The notes beneath the pieces were generated by a model that was given only the letters and a program-made list of their open reading frames with translations, had not been told where the DNA came from and ran no database searches. DNA of 64,000 nt, taken from assembly GCA_031761405.1 (NCBI GenBank), contig JASEVX010000010.1, positions 25,814,282 through 25,878,281 on the forward strand, written 5' to 3'. The stretch is from Serripes groenlandicus (Eukaryota; Mollusca; Bivalvia; Cardiida; Cardiidae). This document shows, in pieces, positions 20,800 to 31,805 of the stretch (positions are counted from its first letter, which is position 1; each line of letters opens with the position of its first letter). The position numbers and the translations under genes were made by a program.

Positions 20800-21338
20800 C
20801 TATTTCTTCTTGCAGGGCCCACACTTGAACTTGTCGATGTCTAAATCATCTGTTGCTGTCAAATCAACACAGGATCCATGGTACCATTCTTCGCAAGGCT
20901 GTCTACACATACAGTATCCTTCTTTATCTCCATCATGATCAACTAGTGGTTTTGGGTCTTTTAGCCAAGCTTGTATCCAGGGCGGTATTTCCCTATCTCT
21001 ACAGAGTTTGATTCGGTCATGGTTAACTACAAACAGGGAATTTCTTAATTTGATTCAAAAAAGACTTGCTGATAGCGGCTTCATAATAACTACAGAGCCT
21101 TTCCATGGTGAACATAGCTTCCTGCACCTTCTTTGTATGTTCTTTCCAGAATCCTTACATCATAACTTTTCTTCATACGCTGTAAGAATGTCTTTAGAGT
21201 TGCCCTTGCGGTATTATGAGCAGCCTTCATGTTTGAAATCAACTTAACCACGTAATTGTCTGTATCTTCAGGTTGTTTCTCTTGTTGTGGAAACATTAGG
21301 TCAGCTGGAGTGTTTACATTACGCCTAAGCATCAACAT
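20800..21338 (-). pseudogene. integrase C-terminal domain fused to a PHD finger
   Basis: First part 'NMKAAHNTARATLKTFLQRM' is the helix after the integrase core. After a frameshift near 21100 comes the GPY/F-type barrel ('WKGSVVIMKPL', nonsense TGA at 21055-21057, 'SLFVVNHDRIKLCRDREIPP'). Then comes 'GYCMCRQPCEEWYHGSCVDL' ... 'DKFKCGPCKKK*'. The Cys4-His-Cys3 order (YCMC, C, WYHGSC, CGPC) is a PHD finger, a reader of histone H3 tails. It sits where chromoviruses carry a chromodomain, so a role in directing integration to chromatin is a reasonable inference. Confidence 0.8.
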
Positions 21339-21801
21339 ATTTGGGGTATAACCTGTTGACGGCAGCTTTTAATGCCCCCGCTATTTGCTGTAAATAAAGG
21401 TCCCATTGGTTTTGGGACTTTCCAATAAAACATCTAACGGCATCCATCAGTGTCCGGTTAAAACGCTCCACCTGACCATTAGCTGAAGGTCTGTAAGGTG
21501 TTGTTCTGGCTTTATGTATCTGGAATGTTTGACATAAAGCCCCAAACAATTTTGAATCAAAATTCCGCCCCTGGTCGCTGAATATCTGCAACGGGTACCC
21601 AAATCTTGCAAAGAACTGGTCTACGGCTGCTTTCGCGGTAACTTCAGCCGTTTGATTTGGTAGAGGGATACACTCAACCAATTTTGAGAATTGGTCCACC
21701 CTCATCAACACATGTTCATTTCCTCTCGGTGTTTTTGGTAACGGTCCGAGGAAATCTATGTGGACCCTTTCCATTGGCGCACTCGCTTGATATTCCTGCA
21801 T
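21325..21801 (-). pseudogene. integrase catalytic core (rve)
   Basis: DDE residues are seen in 'ERVHIDFLGPLP', 'QIFSDQGRNFDSKL' and 'SANGQVERFNRTL'. The order and spacing are those of Ty3/gypsy integrases. The frame breaks just before the C-terminal domain. Confidence 0.93.
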
Positions 21802-22433
21802 GGCCCTTTTCCACGGCGATCTGACTTCTTGTTTCTGTTACAGATTCCACACGTTGTGACGTACTTCATTACGTGCTGTCCCAATCCGTGCCAGTAAAAT
21901 TTGTCTTTAGTTCTAGCCTTTGTCCGTGCGATTCCCTTGTGCCCTGCTGATGGTAAATCATGGTTCACCAAAAGAGCTTTCTCCTTCAGACTGCTAGGAA
22001 TAACTAACACGGTGTCGTTCAACTGATCTTTGGTCCTGAACAATACCCCACCAATCATTGTAAACATCTCCTTGTTGAGCCAATATGCTTTTGTTGCAGG
22101 ACTGGCAAGGAATAGTTCCTTCTCTGATGGTAGTTCATTATTGTTCAACCACTTCAGAATGATGTCCAGATCATCATCTTTTGACTGTTCTATAGCGACT
22201 TCTTCTGTCGTGAAACCCCAATGAGACTGTTTTACTTCTGCACTAACCCTCAAGATGTTTGATTGTTCGGAATACATTGGCATCAGAAAATGCATCTCTT
22301 TATCTTGGCATTCAATAGTGATTCGATAGGCGGTCTCATTGTTGCAGCAACATGTACCCGTTTCCCATGGATATACCACATTTGTCCACCCCTGTTCCTT
22401 CTTCATTACCAACCATTCGTGCTGTACAATCAT
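21756..22433 (-). pseudogene. integrase N-terminal H2C2 zinc domain
   Basis: 'HDLPSAGHKGIARTKAR' ... 'TTCGICNRNK' supplies the HHCC zinc ligands. Upstream is the RNase H-integrase linker. Overlaps the core ORF in another frame, indicating a frameshift at about 21780. Confidence 0.88.
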
Positions 22434-22585
22434 TTGTCATTGTTTGTTCACTGCCGGTGATTTCTTGTAATCTTTCGGACTCCTCTGAGACTTCCAAACG
22501 TAGAGCAGTGGCGTGATCAGGTTCTGGATTTACATTCAACCCAGCCGTCTCGTCAGACATCGGCAACACCAACGACCTAACATCC

Positions 22586-23260
22586 TCAACCTCTCTCGTG
22601 AAGTTTCCCCATTGGCAGTTTACTCGTTTTACAATAGTCACATCCCCCACAAGGCATGTCTTCTACGCGTTCACAGGCTCTACGTTTAACTCCAGGAGCC
22701 GGCCTCCTTGAAAGAGCATCTGCATTCCCGTGTTTCGCACCAGCTCGATGTTTCAGGACCATGTTGTTCTGTGACAACTCCTCCATCCATCTTGCTAAAT
22801 GACTGGAATGATCTGTTCTCACTAAGAATGATTGGCCTAACAAATAGTGTCGATACTGTCTAGTGAAACGAACTACAGCCAATAGCTCCTTTCTTGTTGT
22901 ACAGTAGCGTCGCTGTTCTTTCGTTAACGCATAACTTCCGTAGGCAATACCCTTTTCTTCACCATTCTGTACTTGGATCAGTTCTGCTCCAAAAGCTACA
23001 TCAGACGCATCCGTATCCAAGATAAATGGGTCCTTTTGATTTGGTAAGGCTAGTACTGGCGGTTCCAATAAACTCCTCTTCAACAAACCAAAGGCATTCT
23101 CTTGGTCATCGCCCCAACATAACTTATTCTTTCCTATCACCCGGTATAATGGTTCAGCTAGTTCGGAAAAACCCTTGATAAACCCTCTGTGATAGTTAGT
23201 TAATCCCATGAATCTTTCCACATCTTTGGAACGGGTCGGTTTTGGCCATTCTTTTACCAC
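22586..23260 (-). pseudogene. RT thumb/connection and RNase H
   Basis: 'VERFMGLTNYHRGFIKGFSE' (RT thumb), then RNase H with 'FILDTDASDVAFGAEL', 'TTRKELLAVVRFTRQYRHYL' and 'VRTDHSSHLARW', supplying D, E and D ligands. 'GNADALSRRP' closes the domain as in other gypsy elements. Confidence 0.92.
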
Positions 23261-23269
23261 TTTAACATC

Positions 23270-23791
23270 TCAATCTGACATGGCCATTTCGTTGCTGCTT
23301 ACCATTCTTCCGAGGAATTCTACTTTCTTCTGGAAGAATATGCATTTCTTAGGTTTCAACTTGAGCCCATATTGGCGGAATCTCCTCAATGTTTCAGCCA
23401 AATTGTTTAGGTTCAAGTCTTTTCCCAGTACCAGTATGTCATCTAGGGAGGCTAAGGCTATTTTCCACGTTAACCCTCGTAGGACAAAATTCATCACCCT
23501 TGCAAATGTCGCGGGAGCGTTACACAAACAAAAACCCATTTTTACATGTTCGTATAGTCCATATTTCGTCAAAAATGCGGTTTTCTTTCTGTCCTCTTCT
23601 TTTATGCTCACTTGCCAGTATGCGGAATTGGCATCCAGCTTTGAAAACCAAACACTCCCTGCTAGCGTGTCCAAGCAGTCATCTACCAATGGCAATGGAA
23701 AGACGTCTTTGACTGTTACGGAGTTCAACCCTCGGTAATCAATACACCATCTTACACTATCATCTTGTTTTCGAATGAGCACAGGCGACAA
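23270..23791 (-). pseudogene. RT fingers/palm
   Basis: 'SPVLIRKQDDSVRWCIDYRG' (finger), 'WFSKLDANSAYWQV' (first Asp), 'FCLCNAPATFARVM' and the catalytic 'ASLDDILVLG', in the place of the usual F/YxDDILV. The 5' side is cut off by the inserted sequence at 23786-24211. Confidence 0.93.
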
Positions 23792-24211
23792 TTAGCACTA
23801 ACATAAGCAAGAAATAAAGAGAAACTCACAAATACAAGAGAATGAATTTATTAGAATGTACTGAGATTGCCAGTCGGTTACAAAACTCCAAAAGCTTCAT
23901 ACAGGCTTATGTAACTGAATAAATATATAAACATAGCTGTAGCTTAACACAGATAAGCACACATTATTAAAGCAATACAGCAGATGAATAAAACATGAAA
24001 CAATATACAATTATGATAATGTGCCAGCCTATATAACTTCCAGAGGGGAGAGGTGGGCGGGATTTTACAATCTAACAAACCGACTGTCAAACAAATACTG
24101 TGCAGATATTTCCCGCGAAATTCATTAAATATGCAGGCGTATTAATATCAAAATTATCGTCCAATCAGAATCTTGTTGTTTATGCAAATTAACTGGCTTT
24201 ACAAATTGTCG
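23786..24211. mobile_element. ~425-bp LTR-like insertion in RT
   Basis: Separates 'DAGVI*ESISDWAS' from 'SPVLIRKQ', which are contiguous in gypsy RTs. Ends are an 8-bp inverted CGACAATT / AATTGTCG. On the minus strand there is a TATA-like 'TTATATAGGC' and downstream AATAAA ('TAATAAATTCATTC'), the layout of a solo LTR or a small promoter-bearing element. No clear TG..CA termini or TSD, so the class is open. Confidence 0.5.
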
Positions 24212-24748
24212 TAAAACCTTGCAGATGCCCAATCCGATATAGACTCTTATATGACACCCGCATCTAGCATCTTCTTCCTCCCCCACAAAATGTGCTGGTG
24301 TTCGTCGCATCCTCTGTTTAATTGGTCTAGCATCCTGCGTATCAACTTCATGTTGAATTGTCGTGAATGTTCTAAGATCGAATTCATGTTTTGCAAATAC
24401 ATCTTGAAAATGATTCAATAGGTCAGAAATTTTAGCAGATTCTTCCTTATTCAGGCCTAAGCTAGACTTCTTAAACATCTCTTTCAAGTGCTCTGGCAGT
24501 TCAGTATGACTAGTTTTCTGAGTTTCAGCATGCATGGTTCTAATCCTTGGTGATTTTACGGGGCATCCCCAAATAACTTCAGGAACTGGATAAGCTCTCG
24601 CTATATCTTGACCTTTTTTCAGCAGACGATATTTGTTAGACCTGTTTACAACAGAAACTATCGGCTCCGATCGTTCTCCTAATAGACCCTTGGGATTAGA
24701 TCTATCTTGCACTTCATTCTCAACACAGAATTGGGAGGTACTACACAT
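24125..24748 (-). pseudogene. protease-RT linker and RT N-terminus
   Basis: 'KISDLLNHFQDVFAKHEFDL' and 'IQHEVDTQDARPIKQRMRRT' are the typical sequence preceding gypsy RT fingers. After 'GEEEDA' the frame is shifted and enters the insertion. Confidence 0.85.
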
Positions 24749-25236
24749 CTCTTTGCAACGGTGATTCTGGCTATCTTATGACCTAGTTCGCTAGTCTGTG
24801 CCTTCATCTGTATGATTTGACCATCGAAGATTAATATGCCCTTACCCGAGTCCAACAGAGTTGCGTTTTCTTGTGGAATATCTGCACCTAACAGCACGTC
24901 TTGTTCAATTGGTGCCACGTGGACATTGTTGTAGTAGGTCTGGTTACCAATCCTCAATCGTACTGGTCCGACTATTAAACCCTGCATCGACATATCTCTT
25001 CCAGCAACGGAAAGTGTTACATCTTGAATTTTCTTGGGTTGTTTGGACAGGGTCGAGTATAATTTATCGGAAATTAATGTAACATCCGCACCACTATCGA
25101 CCACGGCTGTTATGAGTTTATCCTCTACTTTCATCTCAATACTATACATTGAGGATGAGTTGAGTTGGCATATCGTTACATCTTCTTCCCCCCCCCCCCC
25201 TTTTTTTTTTATTTGAGGACGACAGTTTGGGATCAT
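24679..25236 (-). pseudogene. retropepsin-like aspartic protease
   Basis: 'LITAVVDSGADVTLISDKLY' carries the DSG active site; 'DVLLGADIPQENATLLD' is the flap/second motif (ψ-loop region). Preceded by a run encoding KKKGGGG, from a C13T10 homopolymer on the plus strand (25188-25210). Confidence 0.92.
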
Positions 25237-25415
25237 TCTTAGTTACAATAGGGGTTTCTGATTTCTGATGAAGGTCTTCCCCATCCAGTGATGAGCCTCG
25301 GTTTACGCAGGTCATCACTCTTCACATGACTCGCAGGACCGACAGTCTTTGAGTCATGCTTTTCCAGCCAAGGAGTTTCTTGGGATGTAGGGCCTTTAAT
25401 CCTAGGGGTCTTCGG

Positions 25416-25530
25416 TTATTTCCTTGACCCTTTGGAGTTTAAACCCTTCTTATATCCTGGCCCACTACTACTCTGGTTCGGGCAGTCTTGTATGAAGTGT
25501 CCGATGTTACCACATTTGAAGCATGGCAAT
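25416..25530 (-). pseudogene. gag zinc knuckle (nucleocapsid)
   Basis: 'CFKCGNIGHFIQDC' fits CX2CX4HX4C, the RNA-binding CCHC knuckle of gag. The frame upstream is LINE tail, not gag, marking the LINE insertion point at about 25527-25535. Confidence 0.9.
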
Positions 25531-28500
25531 GACAATGACAATGACAATATTTTATTGACATAAGGCCACCGGCCCATAACAATTATGTTTACATCATATA
25601 ACATTTTCACACAGAACTTGTTTTACAGTTTACCTTATATGATATGTTAAGATCTGTCTGTATTGAAAGCATACGAGAATGAAACAATTGGTATCTTAAA
25701 TGTGGTTTATTTAAAACCTTGAAAACATTGATGCGAAATGAGAAATAAGTTATTTTGAGCAGTTACTACTTTTCCCATCATGTTTTGAATTAGTATCTAC
25801 GATAGAAGCATATTTTATTATGAAAAAGCTATAGGTTTACACATAGACATAGGCATAAATTTTGTTATCACGTCGTATAACAGTTGATTCATGTACTTAT
25901 AACATATATGTTATTACTTTCTATAATATATACATATGCATACGTTTTGTTATAGCATTCTAAATTCAGTGCTGCATATACAAATAACATATGGGAACAT
26001 CGATCTGACTTCGTAATGTGCTGCAAAATGGAATTACATATATAGTATACACTGACAAAAAACTTAAAACATGTGACTGAAATGCATATCAAACACCTCT
26101 ACCTTCGTTCAAAAGCATAGTATATATATGTTGCAAGAGATTTGATTACCGACTCGTTTTTAGACGACATAAGTAAAATGAACCTGTTATACGAAATGGG
26201 ATTACAGTACTTAAGCGGTATATAATGATTTCTCAAACTCGCATAACATGTACAATGCATAACAAAATGATATTCGTCTTCTATTGCCTGAGCGTCACAT
26301 AACTTGCATAACATATCGGGATATAAGACGTTATTACGTCTATACTTGTCAACTTGTAGAGAATGTGATCCGTTTCGTAAACAGGACATAGCACGCCTGA
26401 ATTTTCTTATAGTAATGATTTCTAGATAATATTCAAATTCGTACACCGACTTGTATTGTCTATAGTGACTTAATTTTGAACTATTATCAATTTTGCTGCG
26501 CCAGTTTTGTAAATACTGGTCTCGAGCCCTTGTCACAAAAGAGTTTATAAATACATTCTCATTATTCACATTTTGGCTCTCCCATACGTATCCGAAACCA
26601 TTGCTTTGCAGACATGATCGTAGCTGTGTTACCCAATTGATTTTACCATAAGCGTCTTCGTTTTTCAACATTATATAACACTGTTTGGGATATCGTTTAT
26701 CCTCCATTTTTAGTAATTTGAACCAATACTTTAACCCACGTTTCATAGTTTCAATATGCAACGGATATCTATCACAATCACCAAGGGCGACTGCGTTACA
26801 GCTCCTCTTATCAGCACACATAAAACGCTTGCAAGCGTGATACTGTATCCGTTCTAGGCTCTCGTGACGCCCAAAGCCCCATAGCTCACTACCATAGAGC
26901 AGCTGTGCACAAGTTTTACTATCAAATATTTTGAAGTAAGCTTTTTCTCGGAATTTGCCCATATTTATATAAGTTTGATAATATACCATATAAAACACGT
27001 TTCGCCTTTACCGCGAGATCATTTACCATCATTGGCATTGACATTTGCCTTGTTAAAAGTAGACCAACATAATGAAATGAGCTAACACATTCTAGATAAC
27101 AACCTTTATATAACCACTTTTCAGATCTAGCCAATTTACCACCTTTTTTGAAAACCACAATCTTAGTCTTTTTTTCGTTTACCGTTAGTTTATTTTCATT
27201 ACAGAATTGTTCGAGTGTATTTATTTCTCTTTGTAGGCCTATAACTGTATCAGACATGAGCGCAATGTCGTCAGTAAACATTAGTAGAAACAATTCGGTA
27301 AGGTATGGGTACAGTTGAAGACCATGGTGACCACTGTTTTCAAGTTGCTTTGATAGTTCATCAATAAAAAAGTCAAACATTATCGGACTGGCCCCACATC
27401 CTTGTTTTAAACCTAACGTACAGTTAACATATTCTGATTGTGTTCCGTTACACAAGATACATGACTTCACAGATGTATACATACTACGTAAAGCTCCAAA
27501 AAGTTTACCCTACACCCCTTTCTCACTCATTCGTTTCCAGAGGATATTCCTATCTACAGTATCAAATGCTTTACAAAAATCGACAAAACAAACGTACAAT
27601 TTACCACCCTTGCGAGACAGTTTTTTATCAATTAGGGACTTCAATACAAATACATTGTCGACTGTTGAATACCCGGCCCTGAAACCGCTTTGGGCTTCCG
27701 ATACTTTTGAATATAAATTGGAGTAAAAGTTTAGTCTGTTAACTAGTATTGACGTGAATATTTTACCAATAACATTTTGAAGACTTATTCCTCTGTAGTT
27801 GTCAACGTCATTTACGTCACCCTTCTTATGTAAAGTAACGATAACCGACTGACCCCACGAAAGTGGATATTCTCCCTTGTTATATAACCTGTTAAATAGT
27901 TTACAAAGCACAGGTATTAAATAGTAAATACCAAAAATAAAAAATTCTGGGATAAGCGAATCCGGCCCCGAACTTTTCCCTGTCTTTAAATTTTTCACGG
28001 CATTTGTTACCTCATCGTCCGAAATCTCACTGTTGAAAATATACTGCTCTATCTCGTCGCTTGGCTCATCTATTAAAAGATGCTCATCGTGATTTCCATT
28101 TTCACCATCCGTATTTAATAATTTGGTAAAATGGTCTACCCACTGCTCAGTTGTAATAGTGTTCGTCGTTGCTAATCTTTTGTGAGTCATATTTTTTAAT
28201 TTCGACCAAAACGATTTCGGGTTATTTATAGCCGCAACAAGTGAATCGAGCTTTTGTTTTTGAAATATTGATTGCTTGCTCTTACATAACGCCTTAAACG
28301 TTTGACGTGATACTATGTACTCAGACAGGTGGATACTGCTCTTATGATGTCTGTATTTTCGCAGCTTTGCATATTTTATACGCTTTGCATCCTTACATAC
28401 TTTATCAAACCACGCTGGTTGCTTTGAACAGAAGCTTTTACGTCGAGCTTCGAACTTAACACCAGCTTCTTTAAGTGTCTCCTCAATGTCTTCTACAATA

Positions 28501-28715
28501 TCATTTATGTCTTTAGTGTCATTTCGGATGTCCGTTGACAATCGGCTGTTCCATGAGTTGGTTATTATCTCATTTAGAGACTCTTCATACGTTTCAATAT
28601 CGTGGGAAGAAATGCATGGGTCTTTGTCAATGGATTGCATTGATTTAACATACCCGTCTCGTTTCGCATTACCTTCATCCCTTACAGAGTGTTCTGTAAA
28701 CAAATAATCTATTTT
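25527..28715 (-). mobile_element. LINE (non-LTR) inserted into the gypsy element
   Basis: 3' end at ~25527 consists of 'GGGCCGGTGGCCTTATG', a poly-A-like stretch and (TTGTCA)n-type short tandem units, directly abutting the gypsy zinc knuckle. ORF2 occupies 26099-28703. The 5' endonuclease is absent, so the element is 5' truncated as usual for target-primed reverse transcription. Confidence 0.85.
26099..28703 (-). pseudogene. LINE ORF2: RT and C-terminal zinc motif
   Basis: About 860 codons with only two lesions: a nonsense codon at 27510-27512 and a frameshift near 26965. RT motifs: 'WGQSVIVTLHKKGDVNDVDN', 'NYRGISLQNVIGKIF', 'AQSGFRAGYSTVDNVF', 'CFVDFCKAFDTVDR', 'GLKQGCGASPIMF' and catalytic 'LLMFTDDIALMSD'. 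The C terminus has 'CKLCDAQAIEDEYHFVMHC', shared with the fragment at 2661. Motif order fits a CR1/L2-like clade; exact clade not assigned. The low damage means it is younger than the gypsy copy it interrupts. Confidence 0.9.
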
Positions 28716-29045
28716 CTGATATAAAAAAATACTGACGATTTTCTGATATCAAGAAATACATTTTCTGATATCAAATATTCATTTTCTGATATCAGGAATT
28801 CAAATTCTTGATATCAGAAAATCATCTGATAAGGAAAAATAAAGTATATTTCTTGATACTTTTTGATATCAGGAATTCGATTTTTTGATATCAGAAAATC
28901 ATTTTTTGATATCAGGAAACCAATTTCTTGATATCAGATAATAATAAATATTTTCTGATATCAAAAATTCGAATTCCTAATATCAACAAATAGATTTTCT
29001 GATATCAATAAATAGATTTTCTGATATCAAAAAATGAATATGAGG
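28716..29045. repeat. cluster of TGATATCA palindromes
   Basis: 'TTTTCTGATATCA(A/G)' or its complement recurs about 14 times at 20-30-bp spacing in both orientations. This looks like a degenerate minisatellite built on an 8-bp palindrome. Confidence 0.8.
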
Positions 29046-29691
29046 AATAAATAGTGAAACGGCGCCTCATAACTTTCGGTTTCAAACCACGTGTAAAAAC
29101 AACTAAATTTCTCCGAACCGCAAACAAGTTGAAATGGTCAAATAAGGCTGGAAGGTTTTGCAATTCAATCAATCCACGCGTATTTGGGGTTTACACTTAC
29201 TTTGCTTTCTTCTGAAACTGTAATTTCTGTAAATTCATTCACTTGTAGAACTCCAACAACGTGCACAATACATGTTCTAATTACGGCGTTTCTGCGGTAA
29301 TGTTAATAATTCACTTCAGAATGCACTTCTTAATTGCGGGTTTTTAAACACTTCTGACACCAGTAAAGTGTCTTACCTATCTATATAATGGCGTAATACT
29401 TAATATGTTAACTTTAGTCAATGACTTGGCTGTCGCGTTTGGAATGGGGAGTAGAACCCGCAAAGTGCTGACTGGTTCCCGCGTATAATCGAAGCGTCTA
29501 CAATACCGAGAGTGAACGACTGACCAGACTGGTTTGCGTAATCACCACAACTATATCAACTGAATGTTAGTTTAACAGCGACTTGGTTCATTTGGACCAT
29601 TTTTCCAGGGACGTACAAGAGATCAACGGCCATCAGACGTTCATAAGTAAATTGAACAAACACACACACCCATATAATTCATCTGTAGAGG
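29046..29691. other. intergenic; possible minus-strand first exon donor
   Basis: Higher CpG than surroundings. A minus-strand 'AAAGCAAA|GTAAGTG' donor lies near 29195-29200, compatible with a 5'UTR exon, but no partner exon was found. Confidence 0.25.
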
Positions 29692-29945
29692 TCACAGACC
29701 GCTTCGCTGGTGTGGTGGTAGAGCGTCCGCCTCGGCTGCGGGTTCGATCCCCGACTATGTCATACCAAATACTTTGGTAGTAATGACTGCCCTCTTTGAC
29801 GCTCAGGTTTGCTGGGTTGACATTACGACTGACTGACTGGTGTCAGGATAAATGGACCAGAAGTACTGGTAACTTATCCAGAAAACGCCGTGATAACTAA
29901 AACAAAATGTCGGAAGCGGCGTAAAACAGTAAACAAACAATCTAT
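29692..29945 (+). mobile_element. SINE with tRNA-Pro-like head
   Basis: 'GGTGTGGTGGTAGAGCG', 'GCCTCGGCTGCGGGTTCGATCC', a body with 'GGTGTCAGGATAAATGGACC' and the tail 'AAGCGGCGTAAAACAG'. Same family as 15616 and 31570. Confidence 0.8.
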
Positions 29946-30272
29946 ATAGAGGTCAGACAATCTCATTAAAATCATCTCCTATTAACACTTACATTTGGTC
30001 AGATCGTGTACTTTAGTCAGATTGAGAGGTCAGAGAGAGTTCAAACCCAGACTCTAAAGTCATTTGGAATAGCGTCATTACTGTATTCGTCTTACAACCA
30101 TGGGCTAAATATCTTTCTTGAAAAATAGCAAGTGACCTGGAAAGCTGCGAGAAATCCACGAAACATAAATTGTGGAACTGGCCGTTCTGATATATAACTG
30201 AACTACCGGTGACTGCTATAAATTCCAAGCAATCAATTACTCAACCAAACTCGGACTCGCCCTACAGTATAT

Positions 30273-30518
30273 CGAGAGCTTGGCGTGAAACGGTTGTAAC
30301 TAAATACCTATTTCGAAGACCCTGGTTTAGGGGCAATTTTGAACCCTTTGTAAACAATGCAAATTTAGGTGCCATTGCTCAGAACGAGCAATGGCACCTA
30401 AATTTCCATTGTTTACCAAGAAAAATGATTTAACGCTTATTAAGACTTTATGGCGAGGTGATTAACCTTGGTAACAAAATACCAATTTTAGTTACAACCG
30501 TTTCACGCCAAGCGCTCG
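30273..30518. mobile_element. MITE family 2, full copy, 4-bp TSD ATAT
   Basis: 246 bp, the same length as the copy at 5514; flanked by ATAT on both sides (30269-30272, 30519-30522). Ends CGAGAGCTTGGCGTGAAACG / CACGCCAAGCGCTCG; central ATTGCTCAGAACGAGCAAT hairpin. Confidence 0.92.
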
Positions 30519-30860
30519 ATATTATGTTCGGTGGTGCGAGTTGCGCTGTATTCTTCTGCACCATCAGACACCCACACGGTTATCGACTATGCTTCGCTCT
30601 AAACATCACATGTAATAGGAGCGATGTCACCAGACAGACTCTGGTAGAGTCTGGATGTCAAATATCCCATTATATCAATGTTTTGTTGTGATTTTTTATT
30701 GAAATGAAATGAATTATGGTGTTATTGCATCATATAAATTTAAACATATCATATATATTAAATTTGCCCATTTAAGTTCATTTTCGTATGAACATAGCAA
30801 TGTGGTATTCGTTAAAATAGAGACTGATAGAGTCTGGTCATTACGAAGCAATAAATCATT
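30519..30860. other. intergenic, nothing supported
   Basis: No feature recognised. Confidence 0.4.
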
Positions 30861-30864
30861 CAAC

Positions 30865-31000
30865 AATCGTGGGTGTCGTGGGTGTGGGTGTCATGGGTGT
30901 CTTGGGTGTCGTGGGTGTGGGTGTCGTGAGTGTCATTGGTGTGGGTGTCATAGGTGTGGGTGCCATGGGTGTCGTGGGTGTGGGTGTCATTGGTGTCCGA
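30865..31000. repeat. GGGTGT(C) minisatellite
   Basis: 'GGGTGTCGTGGGTGTGGGTG' type hexamer/12-mer units run for about 135 bp; strongly G/T on the plus strand. Confidence 0.9.
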
Positions 31001-31242
31001 CGATAGATATTCTGATGGAACTCGTAAACTTCTCTTTTTTTATTAATTTTGTTTGGGCTCAATTGTAAAGCGCTAAATGTCAGAAAGGTATGCAGTTGTG
31101 AAGGGGAAAACTTTTTCAATGACCTTGACATTGGACGAAACCTACGCATGGTTGAGTAAGCTGACTGTCGTGAAGCAGACATATAAATAAATGTTTATAT
31201 GTCTCTGCGTGAAGTGACTGAAATGCTTCGTGAAGTTAACCT

Positions 31243-31546
31243 GTATTTTTAATCAGGCCTAGCCCGGTAGTTCAGTCGGTAGCGGGCTGTCAATCCAGGG
31301 GTTGTGAGTTCGAGTCCTGGCTCGGCTAACTTTCTTTCCGAGGATTGACAAAAGTCAATGCGACATGCGTCATTCGTCTTCCACCAATGGGCTAAGTCTA
31401 TGTGGAAAAGCAGCCAGTTACTTGGGAAGATTGTTGTGTGGAGTACTGGTGTGAGAAAACCAGGAAATGCATGAGTAGGTGAACTGGCTGTGGTGATATA
31501 ACTGAGAAATTGTTACAAACGGCGTTAAACCCCAATCATTTTTAAA
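31243..31546 (+). mobile_element. complete tRNA-derived SINE
   Basis: Head 'GCCCGGTAGTTCAGTCGG' (A box) and 'GTGAGTTCGAGTCCTGGC' (B box). The body has 'TCGTCTTCCACCAATGGGCT' and 'GGGAAGATTGTTGTGTGG'; the tail is 'GTTACAAACGGCGTTAAACC'. Flanked by ATTTTTAATCA / ATTTTTAAATCA, a likely TSD. Confidence 0.82.
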
Positions 31547-31569
31547 TCAATCTCTCTAAGGTGAGTGAT

Positions 31570-31805
31570 TGATTAATGGTTTGGTGTTTAACGCCACTTT
31601 CAACAATTGTTCAATTATATCACGGCGTGTCCAGGTTAAGTTACAAGGACTACTGGTCCATTTATCCTGACACCAGCCAGTAAGTTGTATTGCTAACCCC
31701 GCAACCTTGAGCGGAGGAGGGCAGCCATTACTACAAATTTTAAATTCTTTGGTATGACCCATCCAGGGATCGAATCCGCATCCTCCTGCACCCGAGGCGG
31801 TCTCT
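31570..31805 (-). mobile_element. SINE (tRNA-Pro-like family), truncated head
   Basis: Tail 'GGTGTTTAACGCCACTTTCA', body 'TACTGGTCCATTTATCCTGA' and 'GGATCGAATCCGCATCCTC' (B box region); ends inside the head at 'CACCCGAGGCGGTC'. Confidence 0.75.

Larger units (their letters stand above)
18160..25530 (-). mobile_element. decayed Ty3/gypsy retroelement with PHD-integrase and a TatD ORF3
   Basis: On the minus strand the order is zinc knuckle, aspartic protease, RT, RNase H, integrase, PHD finger, then an ORF with a TatD domain, about 7.3 kb without host-type introns. Every segment has frameshifts or nonsense codons, so it is dead. The gag 5' part and 5' LTR are not seen, because a LINE starts just upstream of the zinc knuckle. 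I could not identify a 3' LTR; a poly(A) signal AATAAA lies at 18164-18172 on the minus strand. Component entries follow. Confidence 0.85.

Noticed and set aside
23208..23738. Plus-strand 176-codon frame
   Set aside because: Antisense of the gypsy RT, whose motifs are unambiguous on the minus strand.
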